In this document: in pieces, positions 1 to 6,765 of the stretch | Layout: each line of letters begins with the position of its first letter | Position numbering within the stretch: the stretch's first letter is position 1 | From: Gammaproteobacteria bacterium | GTDB lineage: Bacteria > Pseudomonadota > Gammaproteobacteria > Pseudomonadales > Azotimanducaceae | Length of the DNA stretch: 15,020 nt | NCBI GenBank assembly: GCA_027295975.1 | Contig: JAPUJX010000219.1 | Span: forward strand, 1-15,020 | Direction of reading: 5' to 3' | The notes under the pieces: generated by a model | Seen by the model: only the letters and a program-made list of their open reading frames with translations | Database searches by the model: none | What the model was told of the DNA's origin: nothing | Translations under genes and position numbers: made by a program

Positions 1-299
1 TTACCTTTGTTGAAACGCACCTGCAGACTTGTCGGATCCGCGAGCGAACCGTCCCGGGTTATGTAGCTCAAGTGAGCCAACAGCCGTTTCGAAGACCACA
101 TCAGTCCTCGCTCCAACCGGCCGAACCGGCGGCTGAATGCAAGGTGATCATCATCGGTCAGGTTTTGTTCTTCGAACACGAGCACGGCGTGTTCGTGCCA
201 CGCCGTCATGATTTCGGTGAAGGTTTTGTCGTCAACGTACGCAATTTGAATGCCGCGTACGATTGCCCCGAGGGTTGCGTCCGAGGGAATCACCTCCAT
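1..299 (-). CDS. TauD/TfdA-family Fe(II)/2-oxoglutarate dioxygenase, N-terminal part (runs off window)
   Basis: The minus-strand frame is open from an ATG to the window edge, giving 99 complete codons. The first residues, MEVIPSDATLGAIVRGI, match the start of TauD/TfdA dioxygenases, and the later segments HEHAVLVFEEQNLT and FSRRFGRLE are the family's usual 'alternative becomes resource' and 'FG.LE' blocks. The family hydroxylates small substrates such as taurine, sulfonates or aryloxyacetates using Fe(II), O2 and 2-oxoglutarate. The metal-binding HxD normally follows soon after the point where the window ends, so activity cannot be judged. The ATG lies 4 nt beyond the stop of the small upstream gene, suggesting co-transcription and translational coupling. 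It has no clear Shine-Dalgarno site. The frame is also open upstream into that gene, so the start is probable rather than certain. Confidence 0.85.
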   Translation of the reverse strand, partial: MEVIPSDATLGAIVRGIQIAYVDDKTFTEIMTAWHEHAVLVFEEQNLTDDDHLAFSRRFGRLERGLMWSSKRLLAHLSYITRDGSLADPTSLQVRFNKG

Positions 300-303
300 G
301 AGG

Positions 304-552
304 TTACGGAATACCGGCGGCTTCGAAAGCAAGCTTCAGGGCCGCTATTTCCGCTTTGATTTGAGGTGGATCCGGTAGCGCGCGTTCGGCGCGCCGGTAC
401 CAGTAAGCGGCGTTGCCGAGATCACCCTCCATGGTGTGAACGATCCCGTGCGCCCAGCTACCGAGTAGTGACGAGTCCGCCTGTACGATGCGGTGTGCGG
501 CGTCCCAGTCTCCGTTCTGGAGATGTTCTATTGCGTCGTTGAAGGTTGCCAT
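304..552 (-). CDS. Small helical TPR-like hypothetical protein (82 aa)
   Basis: This is an 82-residue acidic protein predicted to be all helix. It has the pattern of a single tetratricopeptide-like hairpin: a first helix with LQNGDWDAAHRIVQ and a second with GDLGNAAYWYRRAERALP. It has no signal peptide, membrane segment or catalytic motif. I recognise the type (small conserved proteobacterial proteins with a 'WAHGIVHTMEGD..NA.YWYRRA' core) but know of no demonstrated function. It sits 50 nt after a PhyH oxygenase gene and 4 nt before a TauD-type gene on the same strand, so it probably belongs to that transcript and may be a partner of one of the oxygenases (inference). The ribosome-binding site is weak. 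Confidence 0.75.
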   Translation of the reverse strand: MATFNDAIEHLQNGDWDAAHRIVQADSSLLGSWAHGIVHTMEGDLGNAAYWYRRAERALPDPPQIKAEIAALKLAFEAAGIP

Positions 553-602
553 GTGTCGTTACCGTAGGTTTTCTTCCATGTCGGTGGATCAATTGACGGT
601 GC

Positions 603-1484
603 TCAACCGCTCGATTTCTTAAAGTACTCCAGGGGATCGGTGTAGTCGACGCTGCCATAGAGGAAGTTCACCTTTTGAAACCCCAGCAGCCGCTGCAGTC
701 GTTCCGGCAGCGACAGCCAGACGTCGCGCTGTATGCCGATGTACTGATTCTCCTGCTGTCGGAGCCACGACAGATTGAAGTTCAGATTGATGGATCGGCG
801 ACGGCGATCCCGGGTCGTATTACCACCACCCCCATGCCAGAGTGCACCATCGAACACCAGCAGCGAACCGGCGGGCATCTCGGCATAAACGACTTCCGCG
901 TTCAACTCGACGGGGCGCGTCCACTTATGGCTTTCCGGAACCACCATAGTCGCGCCGTTTTCACGGGTAAAGTCATCGAGGGCAATCAGGGTGTTGGCGA
1001 TGAGGGGCATATGTGGGCGAGGTAATGGATAGTGTCCGTCATCCTGGTGTAAGTGCTGGGGATCAACGCCTGGTTCGGGACACATCGCCGTGGCCACGGA
1101 CATCTGGAATTGGGGCCCAAGCACACCCTCGATGATCATGAGCAGCGTCGGGTCGATGGCAAGCTCATCCGCTGCGCGGGTTTTGCCGAAGAGGTTGTGC
1201 ACGTGAACGGCCTGGATGCCGGAGTGACGGCCTTTCCCGTGGGTATCGCGTTTACCCGTCATTCGAAAGATGGGCTCCAGATCGCGACAAATCCGATCCA
1301 GCGTATCCGCTAAGAACCCCTCGATAATGCTGTAGCCTTTCGCCGCGACCTCGCTGACCGCGGTGTCTCGAACAACCTTCTGCGCGGCTGAAAGTTCAAT
1401 ACCGACGGTCAGCTTTTCAGGCGCGGCAAGCGACTCCACGCGTCGCACGTACTCGGCGAAATCGAAGTCGTTTGTCTCGGTCAT
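603..1484 (-). CDS. Phytanoyl-CoA dioxygenase (PhyH) family Fe(II)/2-oxoglutarate oxygenase
   Basis: The product has 293 residues. The facial triad is visible: HxD as H146-Q-D148 in HLHQDDGHY and the distal H217 in GALWHGGGGNTT, followed by arginines 225-230 that can supply the 2-oxoglutarate carboxylate ligand. The segment around residues 160-190 (NTLIALDDFTRENGATMVVP then ESHKW) is the typical PhyH jelly-roll core. The family hydroxylates acyl-CoAs, ectoine, halogenated or other small molecules; the substrate cannot be read from sequence. The start was set at the ATG preceded by GGAG; the frame stays open 79 codons further upstream, but that extension runs across the divergent promoter and into the opposite gene and lacks family similarity. 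It is the first gene of a minus-strand run and is divergent from the ThDP enzyme. Confidence 0.92.
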   Translation of the reverse strand: MTETNDFDFAEYVRRVESLAAPEKLTVGIELSAAQKVVRDTAVSEVAAKGYSIIEGFLADTLDRICRDLEPIFRMTGKRDTHGKGRHSGIQAVHVHNLFGKTRAADELAIDPTLLMIIEGVLGPQFQMSVATAMCPEPGVDPQHLHQDDGHYPLPRPHMPLIANTLIALDDFTRENGATMVVPESHKWTRPVELNAEVVYAEMPAGSLLVFDGALWHGGGGNTTRDRRRRSINLNFNLSWLRQQENQYIGIQRDVWLSLPERLQRLLGFQKVNFLYGSVDYTDPLEYFKKSSG

Positions 1485-1607
1485 GGAATCTCCGTAATTA
1501 CCGCCCGCCCTGTTACTCAGGGTAAGCAACCCGGCGACGATCTTCTCACCGGAACCGACAGTGGACAACCGATCAGGATAAGATGGAGCAGGTGTAAGGA
1601 GAGATGA
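1485..1607. promoter_or_regulatory. Divergent intergenic region between PhyH and ThDP-enzyme genes
   Basis: These 123 bp must hold the start signals for both divergent genes. I see a strong Shine-Dalgarno AAGGAG six bases before the plus-strand ATG and a GGAG before the minus-strand ATG. There is a small inverted repeat CCCTG-ttact-CAGGG at 1508-1522, a possible operator. No convincing -35/-10 pair was found on either strand. Confidence 0.4.
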
Positions 1608-3176
1608 ATGACAACCAACGATAACAACAAAAATAGAAGCGGCGCCGAATCCCTGGTGCAGACGTTTGTGGATGCGGGCGTTGATGTCTGTTTTGCCAAC
1701 CCCGGAACCTCCGAGATGCATTTTGTCGCGGCCCTCGACACAAATCCGGAAATGCGCTGCGTTCTCGGCTTGTTTGAGGGTGTAGTCACGGGCGCGGCAG
1801 ACGGTTACGGGCGCATGAAAGGCACTCCGGCGGCTACGTTGTTACATCTGGGACCTGGGCTCAGCAACGGCTTGGCCAACCTGCACAACGCCAAGAAGGC
1901 ACGCACGCCGGTCGTCAACGTTGTGGGTGATCATGCAACGTATCACCGTAAGTACGATGCGCCGCTTACGTCCGATGTGGAAGGCATTGCGCGTCCCGTT
2001 TCGGGTTGGGTCAAAGTGTCCCAGTCGGCGGATGACGTTGCTGCCGACGGGGCAGAAGCGGTTCAAGCCTCACTCACGCCACCTGGTCAGGTCGCCACGT
2101 TGATTTTACCGGCCGACACCGCCTGGAATCGCACGAGTGCGTCCGCGACACCCCTTGACCGAATACAGCCCGATGGGGTTGACGGGGATCGAGTCGACGA
2201 GGTCGCGAAAGCCCTCAAGAGCGGAAAACCAGGTGTCATGCTGATTAATGGCAGGCTCACCGCGGAGCGTACCGAGTTGCTCGATCGCATTGCAACCGCG
2301 ACCGGTTCGCGGCTCATCACGGACACCTTCATTCCGCGCCTCGAACGCGGTGCCGGTCGGGTGGATGTGGCTCGTTTGCCGTATTTCGGCGAGCAGGCCG
2401 CGGAGGTTCTCCAAGGTACCGAACACCTGGTGTTGATCGGAACACAACCGCCGGTCACGTTCTTCGCCTATCCGGATAAGCCGAATTGGCTGACGCCGGA
2501 AGGCTGTGACTTACACACCCTGGTGGAACACGACGGTGATGTCGATGGTGCGGTGGACGCGCTGGCGCAGGCTGTGGGGGTAACCTCGGTGCAGGCTAAC
2601 CTCATGGCATCCGAGCGCCCGCCGTTGCCGAAAGGTGTTTTGGATCCCCGTTCGATAGGCGCGGCGGTGGGTCACTTTCTGCCCGAGAACGCCATCGTCG
2701 TCGACGAAGGCGGAATGTCCGGGGCTGGGTCAACGTACTCGACCAGGGGCGCGCCGCCACACGACTGGTTGATTCTGTCCGGTGGATCCATTGGCTACGG
2801 TTTGCCGACGGCGACGGGTGCGGCGGTTGCCTGTCCCGACCGTCGGGTTGTCTGTCTGCAGGCCGATGGTGGTGGCATGTACACCTTACAAGCGCTGTGG
2901 ACGCAGGCACGGGAAAAACTCGACGTCACCACCGTCATCTTCGCGAATCGTAAATACGCGATCCTGCAACTCGAGTTCGGACGAGTTGGCGCCCACAATC
3001 CCGGACCGAAAGCGATGAGTATGCTGGATCTTTCCAACCCGGAACTCAATTGGGTTTCGTTGGCGGAAGGTATGGGGGTGCAAGCCTGGCGCGCCACGAC
3101 CGCGGAAGAGTTCAATGACGCGTTGGCGACATCCCTCGGGCAGCCCGGACCCTCACTCATCGAAGCGGTGATCTGA
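1608..3176 (+). CDS. ThDP-dependent enzyme, acetolactate synthase large-subunit-like / benzoylformate decarboxylase-like
   Basis: The 522-residue product has the three-domain layout of ThDP decarboxylases and carboligases. The N-terminal PYR domain (about 12-175) carries NPGTSE at 31-36 and E57 in GLFEGVVTGAADGYGR, the glutamate that activates the cofactor; the histidine usually before it is phenylalanine. A degenerate middle domain spans about 190-320. The C-terminal PP domain has D420 in ADGGG and N447 exactly 27 residues later (FANRKY), the normal Mg2+ ligand spacing; the motif reads ADG rather than GDG. The length is below the 550-600 of true acetolactate synthases and no small subunit is adjacent. 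A 2-oxoacid decarboxylase, C-C lyase or carboligase role is more likely than branched-chain amino-acid synthesis. The start is supported by AAGGAG at 6-nt spacing. The reductase gene follows 27 nt downstream. Confidence 0.9.
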   Translation: MTTNDNNKNRSGAESLVQTFVDAGVDVCFANPGTSEMHFVAALDTNPEMRCVLGLFEGVVTGAADGYGRMKGTPAATLLHLGPGLSNGLANLHNAKKARTPVVNVVGDHATYHRKYDAPLTSDVEGIARPVSGWVKVSQSADDVAADGAEAVQASLTPPGQVATLILPADTAWNRTSASATPLDRIQPDGVDGDRVDEVAKALKSGKPGVMLINGRLTAERTELLDRIATATGSRLITDTFIPRLERGAGRVDVARLPYFGEQAAEVLQGTEHLVLIGTQPPVTFFAYPDKPNWLTPEGCDLHTLVEHDGDVDGAVDALAQAVGVTSVQANLMASERPPLPKGVLDPRSIGAAVGHFLPENAIVVDEGGMSGAGSTYSTRGAPPHDWLILSGGSIGYGLPTATGAAVACPDRRVVCLQADGGGMYTLQALWTQAREKLDVTTVIFANRKYAILQLEFGRVGAHNPGPKAMSMLDLSNPELNWVSLAEGMGVQAWRATTAEEFNDALATSLGQPGPSLIEAVI

Positions 3177-3203
3177 AATCGTCAGCATGCTCCGCGCCTA
3201 CCC

Positions 3204-4298
3204 ATGACAGACAAGAATCAGGCTTGGACCCTCGCCCGTACGCCACCCCTGGGTTGGCCCAGCGACGGCGATTTCGCATGGGTGGAAGGCATAGTCCCGT
3301 CACCCGGCCCCGGGCAGGCGCTGACCCGAACCATCTACCTCTCGTTGGATCCGTATCAGTGGGGTCGCCGCCGGTCCGGCACCGAAGCAGTCGGCGACAT
3401 CTGCCACGGAAGAACGGTGTCCGAGGTGTTGCAAAGCCGTAATGAAAGTTATCAGCCGGGTGATTTCATCTTCAACACCAATGGCTGGCAGACTCACGGT
3501 CTGGTGGGTGACGGTGTCGATGTGTTTGGCTACATGTTTCCGCGGAAAATTGATCCGGGCGATGCGCCGATCTCGACGGCCATCGGAATTCTGGGAATGC
3601 TCGGTCTCACCGCTTACAGCGGCCTGTATGTGCAATGCGCGCCTCAGCCCGGGGAGACGGTGGTCGTTTCGGCAGCCTCCGGCGGCGTTGGCCAGGCCGC
3701 GGGCCAGATTGCCAGGATCAAAGGCTGCCGAGTGGTTGGGGTGGCTGGAATTCAGGCCAAGTGCGACTACGTCGTGAACGAACTGGGATTCGATGCCTGC
3801 GTGTCACACCTGGCTGACTCGTATGCGGACGATCTGCGAATCGCCTGTCCCGACGGTGTCGACATCTATTACGAAAACGTGGGTGGGAAGGTTTATCAGG
3901 GTGTTCTTCCGCTGCTGAACAAAAACTCGCGGATAACGCTCTGCGGGATGATCTCGCAGTATGGGATTACCGATGGCACCAACGCGGGCGAGGTCTGGCG
4001 AGAAACCGGTGCAGCGTTTTTCGAACGCGTCAACACTTCCGTGCACGGTTTGTTCGTCGGCAACTATGTGGCCTCGCATCAAGCCGAATTCCTGACTGAA
4101 ATGAGTGGTTGGATACAGGACGGTCTGGTGAAATACCGCGAGGATGTTTCCGCAGGGTTGGAGACCACGCCTGAGGTATTTTCGGCGATGCTCGAGGGTG
4201 GTACCTTCGGTAAAACCCTCGTTCTGGTCAACGACGACCCAACCACCAGCCCGTCTCTGGCCGAGCACCGCGCCCGAGGTAACGTGTTGGCCCCTTGA
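3204..4298 (+). CDS. NADP(H)-dependent MDR-family enone/enal reductase (prostaglandin reductase/CurA-like)
   Basis: The 364-residue product is a zinc-independent medium-chain dehydrogenase/reductase of the leukotriene B4 12-hydroxydehydrogenase/prostaglandin reductase group. An N-terminal GroES-like domain (with YLSLDPYQWGR near residue 50) is followed by a Rossmann fold with AASGGVGQAAGQIARIKGC at about 157-175, and by the group's diagnostic YENVGG at 223-228. The family reduces alpha,beta-unsaturated aldehydes and ketones at the C=C bond with NADPH. It lies close behind the ThDP enzyme on the same strand and is probably co-transcribed, so it may act on an aldehyde or enone released in that pathway (inference). 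The start has a weak ribosome-binding site. The gene ends 2 nt from the oppositely oriented HEAT-repeat gene. Confidence 0.92.
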   Translation: MTDKNQAWTLARTPPLGWPSDGDFAWVEGIVPSPGPGQALTRTIYLSLDPYQWGRRRSGTEAVGDICHGRTVSEVLQSRNESYQPGDFIFNTNGWQTHGLVGDGVDVFGYMFPRKIDPGDAPISTAIGILGMLGLTAYSGLYVQCAPQPGETVVVSAASGGVGQAAGQIARIKGCRVVGVAGIQAKCDYVVNELGFDACVSHLADSYADDLRIACPDGVDIYYENVGGKVYQGVLPLLNKNSRITLCGMISQYGITDGTNAGEVWRETGAAFFERVNTSVHGLFVGNYVASHQAEFLTEMSGWIQDGLVKYREDVSAGLETTPEVFSAMLEGGTFGKTLVLVNDDPTTSPSLAEHRARGNVLAP

Positions 4299-4300
4299 CG

Positions 4301-5221
4301 CTATTCCTCTGCCTGCAGAGTTGCACCAATGATGTCCAGAGCGACCTCGCTGTCCATTATCACCAGCAGGTGTAACAACTCGCGTTTTTCTCCTGCATCC
4401 TGGCTGGCTCGAAACAATTCGAGTACACCTTCGTCGTGATCGGCAACCATCAGACCATGTAAGGAAGCTCTTCTTACTTCATCGCGATCCGCGCCGCGGT
4501 AGATTTCCATGAGGGTGGAATTCACCTCGTCGCCACCGACGATTCCGAGACCCTGGATGGCCTGTAGTTGCATCCTCGGGTTACTCGCATCCAGCGCGAG
4601 CTTGCGTAACGATGCAAAATCTCCCGCAATCGCATACGCGTGAATCAGGCTCTCGGAATTCACGCCACGCTCGCCCAGTTGCCGTAGTTCGCTGGCGGCG
4701 CCCATGGCGCTCAGGACACGTACCGCCGCCGCGAATTCTTCTTCGCTGCTGGCATTTACCGCAACTTCGTAAACTGCGTCCGCCCGGTCGGCTATCAGAT
4801 AGGCCTGGAGCACGTTTTTCCTGACTTCGCCGTCGCCACTTCCGTAGATCTCCGCGAGACCGGCGAGAGCGTCCATGTCGCCACCCACGCCGATCATACG
4901 AATGGCGTGTTTGCTGAGTTCCGGGCTGCCATTCCTCGCGGTTTCGAGCAGCAGCGCTTGAGCTTCCGGCAGTTCAATTTGACTGAGAATAAACAACGCG
5001 CGCGATTTCACGGCATCGCTGTGGTTGTCCGACAACACCCCGGCCACCAGGGGAAGCGCGCGATCCGGCGGCGCGGAAATCAGCATTTCCAGCGCTGCGA
5101 TCTTGAGGCGTTCGGCCTCGGTCAGGTTGTCGGATGGACCCTCTCCTGCGGTACCGGAGTTGGCAGCCATTAATACCAACAACACCAAGGAAGTGAGCAA
5201 AATTTTCGGAAACAAGCGCAT
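4301..5221 (-). CDS. Exported HEAT-repeat protein
   Basis: The 306-residue product begins with a clear Sec signal peptide: MRLFPK, then a hydrophobic stretch (LLTSLVLLVLMAA), with likely cleavage near residue 25. The mature part is almost entirely short amphipathic helix pairs of about 30 residues, for example AVKSRALFILSQIE, ELSKHAIRMIGV, EVRKNVLQAYLIAD and EVRRASLHGLMVAD, typical of HEAT or PBS-lyase-type repeats. Such solenoids act in protein-protein binding; no catalytic residues are seen. I chose ATG at 5221 over a GTG two codons earlier because GAGG lies 9 nt before the ATG. It is the third gene after the sigma and anti-sigma genes, 15 nt behind the latter, so a periplasmic sensor or adaptor role in that signalling unit is plausible but unproven. 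Confidence 0.85.
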   Translation of the reverse strand: MRLFPKILLTSLVLLVLMAANSGTAGEGPSDNLTEAERLKIAALEMLISAPPDRALPLVAGVLSDNHSDAVKSRALFILSQIELPEAQALLLETARNGSPELSKHAIRMIGVGGDMDALAGLAEIYGSGDGEVRKNVLQAYLIADRADAVYEVAVNASSEEEFAAAVRVLSAMGAASELRQLGERGVNSESLIHAYAIAGDFASLRKLALDASNPRMQLQAIQGLGIVGGDEVNSTLMEIYRGADRDEVRRASLHGLMVADHDEGVLELFRASQDAGEKRELLHLLVIMDSEVALDIIGATLQAEE

Positions 5222-5236
5222 TACCACCGTCCTCGT

Positions 5237-5989
5237 CTAAATTGAAATTGAAATTGAATGTGTTTCATCTGATGTGTCTTCCGCCAGTTTGGTTAGCACG
5301 ACGTTTAGTTCAAACGTCAATTGTGCACGCAGCGCGGCTGCGTCGTTCGAGGATATGTTTTCGGTTGCGAGCCGAGTAAGCACCGGTTCGAAAGCCCGCA
5401 AAACGCGCGCCAACCTGGGCGAGTTGTTCCGCTTCGCTGCACGTTCGAACATGCGGTTCTGATCGATGATCCGCATCACCAACAGGATTCGATTCTCAGC
5501 GGCTTCACCCGGGAGACTAACGAGATGTCTCTGGCTCTCCTGGAGGTGCAACTTCAGGCCGCGCTTGAAGGGGTCAGGTTCGTGGATAACCGGCACGCTC
5601 ACCAGCAGTTCGTCGACGTTCGTCCCATCAACATCGGTTTTGTCACCTGAAAAGTAAACGCCGATACCGATGGCAAGCGCCAGTACCGCCATGGCGGCGG
5701 AACCCCAGGCGAAAGAGAGGAAGTGGAACGGCGTCGTGTTTGTTTTGTCGTTTGCCGTGACTCTATCCGCTCCCGCAGCCTCATCGATGCCGTCGTGCCA
5801 ACGTTGCACGAGGAGGGCGGGCGCCCGATGGGTATCCGGCTGACGCCATTGTTCCAGTTGCTGCTCGAGTCTGGTGTATCGTGCCGCCAGTTCGGCATCC
5901 TCTCTGAGCGCGGCCGCGACTTCATGCCTTTCACCGGCAGTAAGGCCGTCCCCATAATAGTAAAACGTCAATGTTTCTTCGTTGATCAT
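5237..5989 (-). CDS. Single-pass membrane anti-sigma factor (non-zinc type)
   Basis: The 250-residue product has a cytoplasmic N-terminal region (1-90) with FYYYGDGLTAGERHEVAAAL, resembling the 'Y..GEL...E...v...L..d' helix of anti-sigma domains. One hydrophobic segment lies at about 93-113, and a charged C-terminal domain of about 135 residues is presumably periplasmic. The HxxxCxxC zinc motif of ZAS anti-sigma factors is absent; the N-terminal region has no cysteine. Its ATG overlaps the sigma-factor stop as ATGA, with GGAG 6 nt upstream, which fixes the start and implies translational coupling. The frame is open far upstream, but that part is the sigma gene read in another frame. The protein ends in an unusual SISISI tail from a hexanucleotide repeat. 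The partner assignment rests mainly on context. Confidence 0.85.
   Translation of the reverse strand: MINEETLTFYYYGDGLTAGERHEVAAALREDAELAARYTRLEQQLEQWRQPDTHRAPALLVQRWHDGIDEAAGADRVTANDKTNTTPFHFLSFAWGSAAMAVLALAIGIGVYFSGDKTDVDGTNVDELLVSVPVIHEPDPFKRGLKLHLQESQRHLVSLPGEAAENRILLVMRIIDQNRMFERAAKRNNSPRLARVLRAFEPVLTRLATENISSNDAAALRAQLTFELNVVLTKLAEDTSDETHSISISI
5241..5258. repeat. Three tandem ATTGAA hexanucleotides
   Basis: Three perfect ATTGAA units lie at the 3' end of the anti-sigma gene and encode alternating serine and isoleucine just before its stop. A change in copy number would lengthen or shorten the tail by two residues without shifting the frame. Confidence 0.85.
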
Positions 5990-6519
5990 CCTACGCTCCG
6001 AAGGCTTGCCATACTCACGCGAAGTTTCTTGACCGCACGAAAAAGGGCTTGTTTTGTACTGCTGATGCTCGTATCCAGTTCTTCCGCGATTTCCTTCAGA
6101 CGCCACTGTTCGAGGTGTTTGAGCACAAAACACACACGCTCCTTTTCGCTCAGTTCTTGCAGTGCCGCCGTCAGACTGGTGTTGAGTTCCTGGTCGGCCC
6201 GGGCGGTATCGGGTGTCTCGGTATGGTCCTGAATATCCGTATCCAGAGCATCCCAGGCATCGGGTCGTCTCTTTCTGAGCAGTTGTAACGCGGCATTGAC
6301 GGCAATTCTGTGTATCCAGGTATCCAGGCGCGCGGATCGTTCGTACTGGTTGCGCTTGTGCCAGGCATTGAGCAACGCGTCCTGGACGGCATCTTCCGCC
6401 AGATCGAAATCGCGGGTGATTCTCAGGCACGCCGAGTACCAGGTATCCGAACGTTTTGCGATCGCCTCGTGAAATTCCGCCTGCGTTGGCGCGGCAACGC
6501 TACTCATCAAAGCCACCAT
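5986..6519 (-). CDS. ECF (group 4) RNA polymerase sigma factor
   Basis: The 177-residue product has the two-domain architecture of ECF sigma factors. Region 2 spans about 25-85 (DLAEDAVQDALLNAWHKR, then LDTWIHRIAVNAALQLLRKR); region 4 spans about 115-172 (LQELSEKERVCFVLKHLE, then LKEIAEELDTSISSTKQALF, a helix-turn-helix). It directs transcription from its own promoter class, usually including its own operon. It is followed by the anti-sigma gene with a 4-nt ATGA overlap and then the HEAT-repeat gene. The start is taken at the first ATG; an alternative ATG four codons in (6507), behind GGTGG, is equally possible. No promoter of known ECF type could be assigned upstream. Confidence 0.93.
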   Translation of the reverse strand: MVALMSSVAAPTQAEFHEAIAKRSDTWYSACLRITRDFDLAEDAVQDALLNAWHKRNQYERSARLDTWIHRIAVNAALQLLRKRRPDAWDALDTDIQDHTETPDTARADQELNTSLTAALQELSEKERVCFVLKHLEQWRLKEIAEELDTSISSTKQALFRAVKKLRVSMASLRSVG

Positions 6520-6757
6520 AAGACTCTGATGCGCGAGCTGTGAAATTGGTTAGCAACCTAAACCCCGTTTACGGTCAAAAGAGTCGTGTCGCCAGGAACT
6601 CTCTGAATGCGGTACCCATCATGACCGTCATCATCACGCTGGAAAAACGCCGCGACGATGCCGGCCGCACCAAACATGGCCTCTTCCAAGGCACCGGCAG
6701 AAAAGGCTAACTTGGTTCGAGGGAAACCTTGCCCCGGGTTGATGCCCGATTCATGAA
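6520..6757. other. 238-bp gap with overlapping short open frames, possible gene remnant
   Basis: No confident gene is present between the sigma operon and the tandem PhyH genes. On the plus strand a frame runs from GTG at 6540 to TAA at 6710 (56 codons), containing NAVPIMTVIITLEKRRDDAG. On the minus strand two frames are open: one from about 6775 to the TAG at 6558 without a good start, containing AFSAGALEEAMFGAAGIVAA, and one from GTG at 6694 to TGA at 6575 (39 codons). All three read like protein and none has a convincing ribosome-binding site, so I cannot choose. The sigma operon promoter must also lie here; GGTTAGCAACC at 6548-6558 is a short dyad that could be part of it. Confidence 0.35.
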
Positions 6758-6765
6758 TCAGGCAT
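6742..6765 (-). terminator. 24-bp near-perfect inverted repeat at the end of the PhyH pair
   Basis: ATGCC-C-GATTCATGAATC-A-GGCAT is an inverted repeat with one mismatched pair and a perfect 12-bp centre. It covers the stop codon of the second tandem PhyH gene. In RNA it forms a hairpin, so it may end transcription or protect the 3' end. There is no following T-tract, which argues against a classical intrinsic terminator. Confidence 0.45.

Noticed and set aside
236..261. GTACGC/GCGTAC inverted repeat inside the TauD-type gene
   Set aside because: Short arms with a 12-nt spacer within coding sequence; consistent with chance.
1485..1721. 79-codon N-terminal extension of the 603-1484 PhyH gene
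   Set aside because: It crosses the divergent promoter and the start of the opposite gene; the internal ATG has a good Shine-Dalgarno site and the family N-terminus.
1608..3176. Calling the ThDP enzyme IlvB/IlvI (branched-chain amino-acid biosynthesis)
   Set aside because: Shorter than true acetolactate synthase, variant motifs, no regulatory subunit and no biosynthetic neighbours.
5990..6430. N-terminal extension of the anti-sigma gene (397-codon frame)
   Set aside because: This stretch is the sigma-factor gene in another frame; the ATGA overlap marks the true start.
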